The notes below the pieces were generated by a model that did no database searches, was not told the origin of the DNA, and saw only the letters and a list, made by a program, of their open reading frames with translations. Shown piece after piece: positions 7,557 through 15,907 of a stretch of DNA of 42,517 bases. The stretch comes from B10-G9 sp964627755 (GTDB lineage: Bacteria > Chloroflexota > Anaerolineae > Anaerolineales > UBA11858). The translations under genes were made by a program, and so were the position numbers. The stretch spans positions 1 through 42,517 of the forward strand of contig CAZVIH010000073.1 of the NCBI GenBank assembly GCA_964627755.1, read 5' to 3'. Every line of letters begins with the position of its first letter. Position 1 is the stretch's first letter.

Positions 7557-8105
7557 TTAGTCAAATTTTACAACTTCATAAGGTAGACTCAGCTCGTCGC
7601 CTGTAACCAATGCCACCAGGGCGTTCCAGATCAGGTCGGCAGTTGGCGGGCAGCCTGGAAGATAATAGTCTATCTTCACGATCTCATGGCAGGGATAGAC
7701 TCTGTCCAGGAGCATCGGCAGTTCGTCATCATTGGGCAGGATCTTCTCAGTGTTCAAACCCACAGTGGGGCCATTGAGATAAGCCTCTTCAAGGCATTCT
7801 TTGACAGGTATGCCGTTTCTCAATGCAGGAAGGCCGCCCATAATGGCACATTCCCCAACAGAAACGAGGATTTTGCAATGTTTTCTGAACTCTTTCAGGA
7901 CTTCAACATTCTCACTATTGCAGCACCCGCCCTCTATCAGGCCGATATCACATTCTTTTGTAAAGGTCTTGATATCATCAATTGGGGACTTGTTAAATTC
8001 CACCAGCTGGATCAATTCCAGGATCCTTTCGTCAATATCCAAAAAGGACATGTGGCAACCGAAGCAACCTGCTAGTGAAGTTGTTGCTAATACTGGTTTA
8101 CTCAT
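7557..8105 (-). CDS. hoxY: NiFe hydrogenase small subunit (HoxY)
   Basis: HoxY carries the [4Fe-4S] cluster nearest the NiFe site and passes electrons to the diaphorase module. The 182-residue protein has GCFGCHMS (C14, C17), VGECAIMGG (C86) and PGCPP (C152), the four expected ligands. It also has an extra EGGCCNSEN pair. It lacks the long C-terminal iron-sulfur domain and the twin-arginine signal of periplasmic uptake enzymes, which fits a cytoplasmic complex. GGGATAAATATT precedes the ATG. It lies 21 bases after hoxU and 15 before hoxH. Confidence 0.94.
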   Translation of the reverse strand: MSKPVLATTSLAGCFGCHMSFLDIDERILELIQLVEFNKSPIDDIKTFTKECDIGLIEGGCCNSENVEVLKEFRKHCKILVSVGECAIMGGLPALRNGIPVKECLEEAYLNGPTVGLNTEKILPNDDELPMLLDRVYPCHEIVKIDYYLPGCPPTADLIWNALVALVTGDELSLPYEVVKFD

Positions 8106-8126
8106 AATATTTATCCCTGTTGTATG

Positions 8127-8831
8127 TTATTTGTTTTCAATGTCGCTGCCGATTGGCAATTTATCAAATTTACGTTCCCCGATTGGCACGATATAACCCT
8201 GTTCTTTCTTGAGGATGGCGCCAACGGGGCAAATATCCATCGCTTCCTGGGCTTCCTGTTCGGTAAGCATTGAGGCAAGCTTCTCGTCCATCACTACATG
8301 CAGGTGTTCACCACCCCTGCCGTTGAAGGCAAATACGTTTTTGCCATCTTTTGTGACCGTCCGGATGCAGCGTTTGCACATGATGCAGCGGTTGCGGTCA
8401 TGAAAGATATGGTCAGCGCTGGCATCGACTCCCTTGATGGGGAATTCATAGGGGAAGCGCGGCACCAACATCTGGAAGCGATACGCCAGGGCCTGCAGCT
8501 CACAATTACCGCTTTTTTCGCAGGAGGGGCAAAAGTGGTTTCCCGAAACAAAGAGCACCTCAACAATAGCCCGGCGCATTTCGTTCAGTTCCGGGATATC
8601 ATTTTCCACGATCATACCTTCTGCTACAGGTGTGGCACAGGCTGTCATCACCCGCCCATTGACTTTCACATTACAGATCCTGCATGATCCTGCCGGTTTT
8701 ACTCCCTCAACATGACATAGTGATGGGATAAAAACGCCATTGGCTTTTGCAGCATCTATGATTGATTGTCCTTCTTCGGCGTAGCAAGCCTTGCCATCAA
8801 TTTCAAAGTATAGTTTTCCGTTTTTATTCAT
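8127..8831 (-). CDS. hoxU: Hydrogenase diaphorase iron-sulfur subunit (HoxU)
   Basis: HoxU relays electrons between the hydrogenase HoxYH and the flavin subunit HoxF. The 234-residue protein has an N-terminal 2Fe-2S ferredoxin domain (C39, C50, C53, C65), a NuoG-type His-Cys3 motif (H99, C101, C104, C110), and one 4Fe-4S site in RCIMCKRC plus ICPVGA (C149, C152, C155, C201). This is the normal HoxU arrangement and length. The second 4Fe-4S site of longer NuoG/HydA-type proteins is absent. The gene follows hoxF by 28 bases. Confidence 0.93.
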   Translation of the reverse strand: MNKNGKLYFEIDGKACYAEEGQSIIDAAKANGVFIPSLCHVEGVKPAGSCRICNVKVNGRVMTACATPVAEGMIVENDIPELNEMRRAIVEVLFVSGNHFCPSCEKSGNCELQALAYRFQMLVPRFPYEFPIKGVDASADHIFHDRNRCIMCKRCIRTVTKDGKNVFAFNGRGGEHLHVVMDEKLASMLTEQEAQEAMDICPVGAILKKEQGYIVPIGERKFDKLPIGSDIENK

Positions 8832-8859
8832 ATCTATTTACTCTTTTATTCTCCCTGGA

Positions 8860-10665
8860 TTAATGGGATTTGATGTTCGGTACCCGGTCAACGGCTGCAC
8901 ACGATTCAGCAACAGCATCTTCCATATTGAAGGATGACAGATAACCCTCATCTGTTTTAACGAGGTCTTCGTAGAGTCCTCTGAAATTTTCAATGGAAGT
9001 TATGATAGGGTTAGCTGCAGTTTGGCCAAGCCCACACCTGTTGGCAGGTTTCCCCAGCTTCGCCCAGGTGTATAGTTCGTCTATATCATTCCGTGTGCCA
9101 TTGCCATCGAGGATCTTCTGCAATTTATCCCTTAATATCACTGTCAATGATCGGCAGGGAGCACATGAACCGCAGGACTCATCAATGAAGAAATTCGTAA
9201 AAGGCAAAATGAAGTCTGCCAGTAAATCACGCTGCTCTCCAATAATGATCATTGAACCGCCCGTAGCAAGATCTTCAAAGGCAATGCTTCGGCCAAAGTG
9301 AGATGGATCAATACAGACACCGGAGGGTCCTCCGACCTTAACTGCCTGGGTAGCTTTCGCACCTACCATTTTCAACATCTCATTAATTGTCATACCCCAT
9401 TCAACTTGATAAATGCCGGGGTTTTCACAATCGCCAGAAATACTCAGGAATTTGGTACCTGCCGATTCTTTAGTGCCGATGGATTTAAACCAGTCTGCTC
9501 CATTCTGTATGATCGGAACCACTCTGCAGAGGGTCTCTACATTATTCACTACGGTGGGTTTATTCAAGTAGCCGCTCTCTACTGGGAATGGAGGGCGGTT
9601 CCTCGGCTCACCACGTTTGCCTTCCATGGATTCGAGCATACCGGATTCCTCACCACAGACATAAGATCCTGCACCAAGCTGAATCCTGATATCAAAATCA
9701 AATCCTGATTTCCCCACGATATTCTTGCCCAGGAGATTTTGGTCACGCATTTCCTGAAGGATACTCTCCAGGTATTCTTTCATATAGCGGTATTCATAAC
9801 GCAAATAGATAATGCCCTGCCTGGCATTCAAAGCATACGCGGCTATTGCCATGCCTTCAAAGAGCATTTTTGGGAGTTCTGTTAGGATCACCCTTTCTTT
9901 GAACGTGCCCGGTTCACCTTCATCGGCATTACAGACCAGGTAGACCTCGTCCCCTCCAGATTTGCGGCAGTATTCCCACTTTAGGCCCGTAGGGAATCCA
10001 GCGCCCCCACGACCTCTGAGATTGGAATCTTTGATCACATTAACAATCTGTTCAGGAGTTAGAGTCAATGCTTGCTTTAAAACACTTCCAACTACAGTGT
10101 CGTCATACGGAATAGACTGTTGGAGGTGGATGTTATTCTTGACCATTGTTCGCAGAATGCCTTTTGTATACATAACATCTGCGACACCCTCGGCAATTTC
10201 TTCAATCTCTTTGCCCTCTTTGATCTCCTGGATGATTTTCTTCACCTTGGCAGGATCAAGTTCTGTGAATAGTATCCCATTGATGATGGCAGCCGGATCC
10301 TGGTCGTTCATTCCAATATCCGCAGTGTCCCAGAGGCCAATCAAGCCATCTTCAGTGACGTTGTTAAAAGAAATACCTACCTCATCTTCAAATGCCTTTG
10401 CAACTTCTGCCCGGCCAAACATATAGGCTCCCGGGCTGTCATTGAGGTAAATAGCATATTCTCCAACAGGTTCCAGGGAGAAAAAATGGTAAAAGGTGAT
10501 GGTTTGTTCAACATCAACCTCTGACATGCCAAGCTGAGCAGCAACTATCTCAACTGCCTCCGGAGGGATATGGAGGTACTCGTCCTGGATATCAAGCAAG
10601 ATATCCATCAACCTGCTTTTGTCACTGTTGAACTTCTTCAGTATATTGAGGATTTTTTCTTTCAT
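8860..10665 (-). CDS. hoxF: Hydrogenase diaphorase flavoprotein subunit (HoxF) with cysteine-free NuoE-like N-terminal domain
   Basis: HoxF carries FMN, binds NAD(P)(H) and is the entry point of the diaphorase. Residues about 1-160 are a NuoE/HoxE-like domain. Residues about 190 onward are NuoF-like, with LRGRGGAGFPTGLKW (FMN and NADH loop), CNADEGEPGTFK, GAGSYVCGEE, and the 4Fe-4S ligands C498, C501, C504 (CGSCAPC) and C544. The first cysteine of the whole protein is C233, so the N-terminal domain lacks all four 2Fe-2S ligands usual in NuoE/HoxE. The ATG at 10665 is chosen over a TTG at 10728 because AAGG stands about 9 bases before it and it gives a normal length near 600 residues. No separate hoxE is seen. 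It is the first gene of the operon. Confidence 0.93.
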   Translation of the reverse strand: MKEKILNILKKFNSDKSRLMDILLDIQDEYLHIPPEAVEIVAAQLGMSEVDVEQTITFYHFFSLEPVGEYAIYLNDSPGAYMFGRAEVAKAFEDEVGISFNNVTEDGLIGLWDTADIGMNDQDPAAIINGILFTELDPAKVKKIIQEIKEGKEIEEIAEGVADVMYTKGILRTMVKNNIHLQQSIPYDDTVVGSVLKQALTLTPEQIVNVIKDSNLRGRGGAGFPTGLKWEYCRKSGGDEVYLVCNADEGEPGTFKERVILTELPKMLFEGMAIAAYALNARQGIIYLRYEYRYMKEYLESILQEMRDQNLLGKNIVGKSGFDFDIRIQLGAGSYVCGEESGMLESMEGKRGEPRNRPPFPVESGYLNKPTVVNNVETLCRVVPIIQNGADWFKSIGTKESAGTKFLSISGDCENPGIYQVEWGMTINEMLKMVGAKATQAVKVGGPSGVCIDPSHFGRSIAFEDLATGGSMIIIGEQRDLLADFILPFTNFFIDESCGSCAPCRSLTVILRDKLQKILDGNGTRNDIDELYTWAKLGKPANRCGLGQTAANPIITSIENFRGLYEDLVKTDEGYLSSFNMEDAVAESCAAVDRVPNIKSH

Positions 10666-11100
10666 AAATGAACGCCTTTTCGTAGATTGAACCTTATCGA
10701 AATACTTGTTTATTAATTTCCAGGACAAAACGAGAATTCTAAAAAAGAAGGCCTGATTTTGAAAAAGATTGAGAAATTTATCACATTATACAGTATTATA
10801 GTAGCATTTACAGAAATTTCCATTTTATATCAGTTGGATTTAGTAAAATATCCCTAAAAAAAGTAACATTAATAATATTCATTCAATTGAATATCGGAAT
10901 ATCGAAGGGATTTGACCTCAACCGCGATTGAGCCCACCTGCATCTTTTACAACTGCTGCAATCAAATAATCCCTGTGTATCCTGGGTCATTCCCCCTTCA
11001 AGACTGAAACACGATCGGGTCTAATCCCAAGTAACATACATAAATTGATTATTTATAACGTCAAGATAATCTAGATAGTAAATCTATCCATTAGAAGATA
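10666..11100. promoter_or_regulatory. Upstream region of the hox operon, no gene
   Basis: This AT-rich 435-base gap lies between hoxF and the GNAT gene, both on the minus strand, so it should hold the hox promoter. Minus-strand TATAAT hexamers end at 10795 and near 10785; no good -35 was found. ATATTC (10875-10880) and GAATAT (10889-10894) form a dyad around a central palindrome ATTCAATTGAAT (10881-10892), a possible operator. No open reading frame with coding character was seen. Confidence 0.4.
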
Positions 11101-11607
11101 TTATCCAATTGGTGGAACTAGATTTCTTTTCATTGGCTGGATCGGAAAGCCGTAACCCTCAAAACTCCAGCTCTTTCTGACACCGGTGGACCTTTTATAA
11201 CCCATCTCCAAATAAAATGGAACAGCATAGAGAGAAGAAGCCACCTTGATTACTCCCCCTTCCCTCTTCCGGACCCACTCTTCAAACGCTTCAACCAGTG
11301 ATCTGCCTACACCCTGGCGATGATAATCAGAACTGACGAAGAGGGAACCCAATCGGCCGATCCTGCCTCGCAGCACACCAGCAATTTTCCCGGCAATCTC
11401 AGCGACCAGGACCACCTCAGACCAGATCATAGCCTGGATAGCCTTCAGCTGCGCCGGGGTCGGGTCATCAGCATGCTGAAATGGACCCAGGAATGGCGCT
11501 TGATCCCGGGCAGGCATGTAATCCAGATTAAATTGGCTGTACGTTTCTTTGATCAACAGCCCGACTTCAGCTGCATCATGATCCTGATATTCGCGAATTG
11601 TGACCAT
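11101..11607 (-). CDS. GNAT-family N-acetyltransferase
   Basis: This 168-residue protein has the Gcn5-related acetyltransferase pattern: MVTIREYQDHD at the start, the acetyl-CoA loop YHRQGVGRSLVEAFE (motif A, R-Q-G-V-G-R), and FYLEMGYKRSTG in motif B. The substrate cannot be told from sequence. No clear Shine-Dalgarno sequence precedes the ATG. The gene ends at the edge of the hox upstream region and is followed upstream by a small membrane-protein gene 26 bases away, on the same strand. Confidence 0.85.
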   Translation of the reverse strand: MVTIREYQDHDAAEVGLLIKETYSQFNLDYMPARDQAPFLGPFQHADDPTPAQLKAIQAMIWSEVVLVAEIAGKIAGVLRGRIGRLGSLFVSSDYHRQGVGRSLVEAFEEWVRKREGGVIKVASSLYAVPFYLEMGYKRSTGVRKSWSFEGYGFPIQPMKRNLVPPIG

Positions 11608-11633
11608 AGAGTTATTGATGATATTTTGTGATC

Positions 11634-12002
11634 CTAAACTGTTTCAGCTTTTTTTCTGGTGTAATAACTGATCAGAAACAGTATTCCTGGCAGGGCAATG
11701 ATCACGAAAAAAGGACCCCGGGGGAAATCACCTGAAAAAATAAGGTTAAGCAAATAAAAGGCTGCCATGCCGCCGATGATCAGCCAGCCCCCCAGTCTTT
11801 CCCACTTCCAGGCCAGGATCAATCCCGTAAAAACAATACTAAAAGCCCCCACCATCAGGGATTCCCGAAAGGCAAGGTGGAATATAGGCCCGAACCCCTC
11901 CAGGGCTGCTTCCCCGATCGTCATGAACAGGATAAAAGCAGCCATCAGGGCGGCCCAGACCCGAGCGATCCAGCGGATGATTTTCCTGGTTTGGGGGCTC
12001 AT
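11634..12002 (-). CDS. Small four-helix membrane protein of unknown function
   Basis: A 122-residue protein with about four hydrophobic segments (roughly 14-30, 46-65, 70-88 and 95-113) joined by short loops, ending KKAET. I do not recognise a named family. GGAGAG lies five bases before the ATG, and a TATAAT element stands 24 bases upstream. It could be co-transcribed with the downstream GNAT gene, 26 bases away. Confidence 0.7.
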   Translation of the reverse strand: MSPQTRKIIRWIARVWAALMAAFILFMTIGEAALEGFGPIFHLAFRESLMVGAFSIVFTGLILAWKWERLGGWLIIGGMAAFYLLNLIFSGDFPRGPFFVIIALPGILFLISYYTRKKAETV

Positions 12003-12025
12003 GGGACTCTCCGGTTATTAATATG

Positions 12026-12031
12026 ATTATA
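12026..12031 (-). promoter_or_regulatory. -10 element (TATAAT) upstream of the small membrane protein gene
   Basis: A consensus TATAAT on the minus strand stands 24 bases from the ATG at 12002, with a GGAG ribosome binding site between. The -35 region is poor (GTTTCA at 17-bp spacing). Confidence 0.5.
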
Positions 12032-12130
12032 TAACAAAGGTTGAAGTTTGAAACGTCTATGGATTTACGGAGCGATCCAACATCAGCCCCGCTCTCACTC
12101 CCGTTCCGGGGAACGGATTAAAGGAAATAA

Positions 12131-12155
12131 CAAAAGGGCGACTCGACAAGCCGCC
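12131..12155 (-). terminator. Intrinsic terminator downstream of the Cys-rich membrane protein gene
   Basis: On the minus strand GGGCGGCT pairs with AGTCGCCC (8 bp including one G-T pair) around TGTCG, followed by TTTTGTT. It lies about 95 bases past the stop of the 12250 gene. A separate 6-bp hairpin, CCGTTC/GAACGG, is at 12101-12116. Confidence 0.65.
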
Positions 12156-12249
12156 CCACTAAATCCAGTTTCCATAAACTAAATACTGGATACTGATTAC
12201 TTATCTTCCTGGAATTTAATCGACTTACTTCTTACCATTTACAACTTCC

Positions 12250-12798
12250 TTAATCATCTAGTTTAATATACTTCTCCCCTCTTTCTTTCAGCCATACCGA
12301 ACAAGAGCGCCAGGCAATGCCACCCGGGCAGGTCTCGTTATACCCACACTTTTCACATTGAGTGGGCATAAAAAGCGCCAGGTGAGCGGCGATCAAAAGC
12401 AGGTAGACCGGCAGCAGCCACCAGGAGGTCCTGACCACCCAGTAGATGGGAAAGAACGCGATCACCAAAACCATGATCTCGCCAGCAGCGGCATTTCTTT
12501 CAAAGAATTTTTTATCAAACTCGCGCTTGGGATACAAAATCCCGGAAAGTACATTTCCAAAGTAGATCCCAAACAAAGCCGGGCAGTATTTACCTCGATA
12601 GGGGCAGCCAATGCAGCAGCCAGCCTGAAACACACAGGTGATCAGGTAAAAGATTACCTCCAGCGCCGCAAGCCAGGGGGAATAGGTAGATAGCAGCAGG
12701 AGTGCGCCGATAAAAACCACCAGGAAGGGGACCATGGATAACCAGTACAGCCACTTATCCCTCTGGGTCCATTGATAGTGTGATGATTCCGGTTTCAT
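12250..12798 (-). CDS. Cysteine-rich multi-pass membrane protein of unknown function
   Basis: A 182-residue protein with about four hydrophobic helices. Two cysteine clusters follow membrane segments: CVFQAGCCIGCPYRGKYC in the middle and CEKCGYNETC...C near the C-terminus. The pattern recalls metal or iron-sulfur binding at a membrane face, as in NapH-like proteins, but spacing does not match a classical 4Fe-4S ferredoxin. The gene starts inside the stop codon of the frameshifted methyltransferase gene (ATGA overlap), and GGAG lies 6 bases before the ATG, so it is the third gene of a GNAT-methyltransferase-membrane protein operon. Function is unknown. Confidence 0.75.
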   Translation of the reverse strand: MKPESSHYQWTQRDKWLYWLSMVPFLVVFIGALLLLSTYSPWLAALEVIFYLITCVFQAGCCIGCPYRGKYCPALFGIYFGNVLSGILYPKREFDKKFFERNAAAGEIMVLVIAFFPIYWVVRTSWWLLPVYLLLIAAHLALFMPTQCEKCGYNETCPGGIAWRSCSVWLKERGEKYIKLDD

Positions 12799-13429
12799 TT
12801 ATTCTCCTTTTCCAGTGGGGTCTTACCAAGATTTGTTTTCAAAAGCGGCAGCAGTCTGCCGGTTCTTTTTTCCAGATCAATATAGTCCTGCCCAAATTCC
12901 TCCCGCATCACAGCTTCTTCTCGCGGGATGCGGTTGATGATCATCAAGCCAAAAAAATCACCGGCACGAAGGTTAAGACCAGGTTGGATGCCAGCAAGCC
13001 GCCCCCAACGTAATTGATTAGATATGCAGTGCAGATCGGGTGGCGGATCCAGCGGTAGGGCCCGGAAGTCACCAGCTGGTGTTGCTCCTTGGTCACCACC
13101 AGGGAATTAAAACTCTTTCCAAGATGATAATGGGCCAATCCCAACAAGGTAATACCGACCGCCAGGAGGACCACTCCCAGCCAGCACAGCCAGTCCGGAT
13201 AATCCAGCAAGTAAGTAAAACCAAAGGCACCTTGAAAGAAGAGATACTCAGCACCAAAAACCATTGTGGTTATCGCGGCGATTCCGCCAGAAATCAGGCT
13301 GAGTTTATTTTCCTGGATCTTGATCTCTCTTTTTTCATGCAGTACTTTGGACTGAAAATAGATCCGGATCCCAAACATAGCAATGAATGCCACGATCATT
13401 AAAATACGATATACAATCTCTGGAATCAT
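12795..13429 (-). CDS. Isoprenylcysteine methyltransferase-family membrane protein, split by a frameshift
   Basis: The first frame (13429 to 12944) encodes several membrane helices and TSGPYRWIRHPICTAYL, the SAM-binding signature of the ICMT/phospholipid methyltransferase family. It stops soon after at TGA. The missing C-terminus continues in another frame: INRIPREEAVMREEFG, then ERTGRLLP-like KRTGRLLPLL, to a TGA at 12795. Adding one T to the T7 run at 12951-12957 restores a single 211-residue reading frame that ends in an ATGA overlap with the next gene. The start overlaps the GNAT stop (ATGA). The conserved tail and perfect operon spacing suggest a recent mutation or a homopolymer sequencing error. 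The substrate is unknown. Confidence 0.85.
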
Positions 13430-13923
13430 CTGTTTAGAAGCTCCTTTCTAAAGATCAAGGAATCATCCTTAGGTTTGATCAGAGGGTCTTCTTTCACTTT
13501 TTCAAAACCACATTTTTCATAAAAATGGTGATTCTTGGTAGCCCAGGATGGTGTGCCTAAACGCCAGCTTTTGGTCTCGGGAAAGGTTTCCTCAATAAAA
13601 TTCCAGATTTGCTGTCCAACTCCTTTGTCCTGAAAAGGTGGATCGACAAAGATCGTACCCAGGATATTGTGTCCTTCCGGCAGGATCCAGACAATGATTC
13701 CAGCGATCAGATTTTCCCCGGATAGGACCTTATAACCAATGCTTTCCTTATAAGGCAGCAGCCATTCTCTAAAAAAATCACCATTATCATACCCGGGCGG
13801 ACCTCCTTTTTCCTTTCCTAAATGTTTTTGAGCGTCATCATCAAAAGCCCGCATCATCACCGGTGTCAGATCCGTGATGTCAGATTTCTCCATCAGCAAA
13901 AATGTAAGCTGGGGGTTATCCAT
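13426..13923 (-). CDS. GNAT-family N-acetyltransferase
   Basis: A 165-residue GNAT protein: N-terminal beta-alpha region, GTIFVDPPFQDKGVGQQIWNF containing the acetyl-CoA loop Q-D-K-G-V-G, and NHHFYEKCGFEKV near the C-terminus. It is not closely similar to the other GNAT at 11101. AGGTG lies about six bases before the ATG. It is the first gene of a three-gene operon in which each stop overlaps the next start by four bases. The acetyl acceptor is unknown. Confidence 0.85.
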   Translation of the reverse strand: MDNPQLTFLLMEKSDITDLTPVMMRAFDDDAQKHLGKEKGGPPGYDNGDFFREWLLPYKESIGYKVLSGENLIAGIIVWILPEGHNILGTIFVDPPFQDKGVGQQIWNFIEETFPETKSWRLGTPSWATKNHHFYEKCGFEKVKEDPLIKPKDDSLIFRKELLNR

Positions 13924-14030
13924 CTATAACACCTGATAAGTTGTATAATTTTATGGAAACCGCTAATGAGAATGGAAGCCTGTCCTGGAATAATTTTAGT
14001 CCCACATCAATAAATTAGCCAGATTAAACC

Positions 14031-14054
14031 AAAAACCCGCTGAAAATCAGCAGG
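14031..14054 (-). terminator. Intrinsic terminator after the prenyltransferase gene
   Basis: On the minus strand CCTGCTGA and TCAGCGGG form an 8-bp stem (one G-T pair) with a 3-base loop, followed by five T. It is 27 bases past the stop at 14081. Confidence 0.8.
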
Positions 14055-14080
14055 TCTTTGAATGAAGAAAGCTTGTTCAT

Positions 14081-14983
14081 TTATCTTGGCCAGCCGATAA
14101 ATAGTCCTATGGCAACCAGGACAGGAGTGACCAGGTTAACGACCACGTTTTGGCCCATCACGGGAATCAATTTTTCTGTTTGCTCAGCATGAGCCAATAC
14201 CCCTTTTGAGATAGGGAAAACCAGCAGCAAAGCCAGAAAACCGATCAAACTGGAAATCGGAAAGAGGCCGCTGGCTGCCCCTACCATAATCACCATAAAG
14301 GGCGAGATCAAAAACGCCAGGTAGATCCTGCTGCTCTGCACCTTACCAATCTGGATCGGGTAGTGTTTTCGTCCGATGCTTTGGTCTGCTTCTGCATCAG
14401 GGAATTGGTTTAATAACAACAAATTGCTGACCAGGAAAAAAGGCACTAACGAGGCCAGGAAAGCAGTCCAGGAATAACTTCCTGTAAGAACAAAATCAGT
14501 CCCCATAACCATCAAAGGACCAAAACCCAAACCTGGTGCGATCAAACACAACAGCGGATATCGGGTGAACCATTCCGTATAGAAGTAAATGATCAATAGC
14601 CCCAGCAGGCCGAGAGGAATAATACCCAGGCCAACTGTGAAGCCGAAATAAATACCTATAAGCACAATCAAGGCTATAAATACCCAGGCCATGATCCAGA
14701 TCGACCTTTCCAGCTCGGGGTTTTCAGGCAGCCGGCCAGATCCACCGCTGAAAGGTGTTCGGCTTGTTTTTGAATCCAGACCGCTCTTAAAATCAAAGTA
14801 TTCATTAAATACATTCACGCTAATATGGGCAGATACGGCCCCGATCATTACCACAATAAAGTGGAACCAATTCACCTGGCCGGAGGTCCAGATCGCCGTG
14901 CCAAGACCCAATACAACACACGCAGGTGTCAAGATCAAAAACGGTAAACGCATGGGATCCAATAAAAATTTCAAGTCTTTCAT
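14081..14983 (-). CDS. UbiA-family prenyltransferase (MenA-like)
   Basis: A membrane enzyme that transfers a polyprenyl chain to an aromatic or other acceptor; MenA makes demethylmenaquinone from 1,4-dihydroxy-2-naphthoate. The 300-residue protein has about eight helices and the two Asp-rich motifs of the family: NVFNEYFDFKSGLD (about residue 60, NxxxDxxxxxD) and NQFPDAEADQSIGRK (about 200). The ATG at 14983 is chosen because GAGG is six bases upstream; TTG at 14995 and ATG at 14989 are alternatives. It is flanked by ICMT-like methyltransferases, but separate transcription is suggested by its own terminator. MenA is likely; another prenyl acceptor cannot be excluded. Confidence 0.82.
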   Translation of the reverse strand: MKDLKFLLDPMRLPFLILTPACVVLGLGTAIWTSGQVNWFHFIVVMIGAVSAHISVNVFNEYFDFKSGLDSKTSRTPFSGGSGRLPENPELERSIWIMAWVFIALIVLIGIYFGFTVGLGIIPLGLLGLLIIYFYTEWFTRYPLLCLIAPGLGFGPLMVMGTDFVLTGSYSWTAFLASLVPFFLVSNLLLLNQFPDAEADQSIGRKHYPIQIGKVQSSRIYLAFLISPFMVIMVGAASGLFPISSLIGFLALLLVFPISKGVLAHAEQTEKLIPVMGQNVVVNLVTPVLVAIGLFIGWPR

Positions 14984-15121
14984 ACTCATCCTCAAATCTA
15001 ATTCCCGGAAATGGAACCATTAAGACCAAATTAAATCCAGGATTTCTTATTTGTTAACGGTAATAGTATACACCTTCTGTCAAGGAGTAACGGGGAATCT
15101 ATCTGTTGGTTATGAGGGAAA

Positions 15122-15907
15122 TCAATCCATCTGGTGCAGTAAAAAACTTATCACTATTTGAAGGAATTCTCCCCCCTGAATAATTACCTTGGTATGGGAA
15201 GCACCCGGTATGATTGCAAATTCCGCCCCAGGTATCAAAGCCGTCATTTCCCGGGATTCTTCAGGTGGTACCATTTCATCCCTTTCTCCAACCAGGATCA
15301 AGGTGGGATCCAGAATTTTCAGGAAATCTTCTCTCCTATAGTTCAAGGGTGTCCAGAACAAGGCTGCCAGATTTTTTAATAGTGTTTCCGGGTAATCAGG
15401 ATCCGGATCTAGATGAGCTTTACGCATTCTTTCTCTCCAATCTGGCGGTGCTAACTCCTCAAAGATCTGGAAGTCTATCTCAGCTGGGCCCACAAAACCA
15501 GCCTGCCTGAGAGCATCCTGATATTCAGTTGAGAATCGGTACCAGGCGCCCCCGACTACCAGAGCCCCGGCTATTTCAGGATAACGCATCCCAAAATCCA
15601 GAACAGCCTGGCCGCCATCACTGTATCCAAAAAGAAAAGGCTTTTCAAGATCGAGCACCTTTATAAACGCAGCCAGATCGTCAGCCAGGACCTGATAACT
15701 TAACTTTTGAGATGGATTTAATGTCCGGCCGTGACCGCGGCTGTCCGGCGTGAACACCCGGAAGGATTCCGACAAGATAGGGATAAAGGGCTGCCAGAGT
15801 ATGTGGGTATCTGTTGCGCCGTGTAAAAGGATTAAAGGCTTTCCCTCACCAAATTCCCGATAATAAACTTCCAGCCCGTTGGCAGAAATATACCTTCCCT
15901 CTCCCAT
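15122..15907 (-). CDS. Alpha/beta hydrolase
   Basis: About 261 residues with a full alpha/beta-hydrolase pattern: LILLHGATDTH (oxyanion loop), DSRGHGRT, nucleophile elbow GYSDGG, acid in VGERDEMVP and catalytic His in GASHTKV. No signal peptide, so it acts in the cytoplasm. The substrate is unknown. The ATG at 15907 forms a TAATG coupling with the upstream methyltransferase stop; an ATG two codons earlier (15913) is the alternative. No strong ribosome binding site is seen, which fits translational coupling. The gene ends a likely operon 17330-15122 with two ICMT-like genes. Confidence 0.85.
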   Translation of the reverse strand: MGEGRYISANGLEVYYREFGEGKPLILLHGATDTHILWQPFIPILSESFRVFTPDSRGHGRTLNPSQKLSYQVLADDLAAFIKVLDLEKPFLFGYSDGGQAVLDFGMRYPEIAGALVVGGAWYRFSTEYQDALRQAGFVGPAEIDFQIFEELAPPDWRERMRKAHLDPDPDYPETLLKNLAALFWTPLNYRREDFLKILDPTLILVGERDEMVPPEESREMTALIPGAEFAIIPGASHTKVIIQGGEFLQIVISFLLHQMD

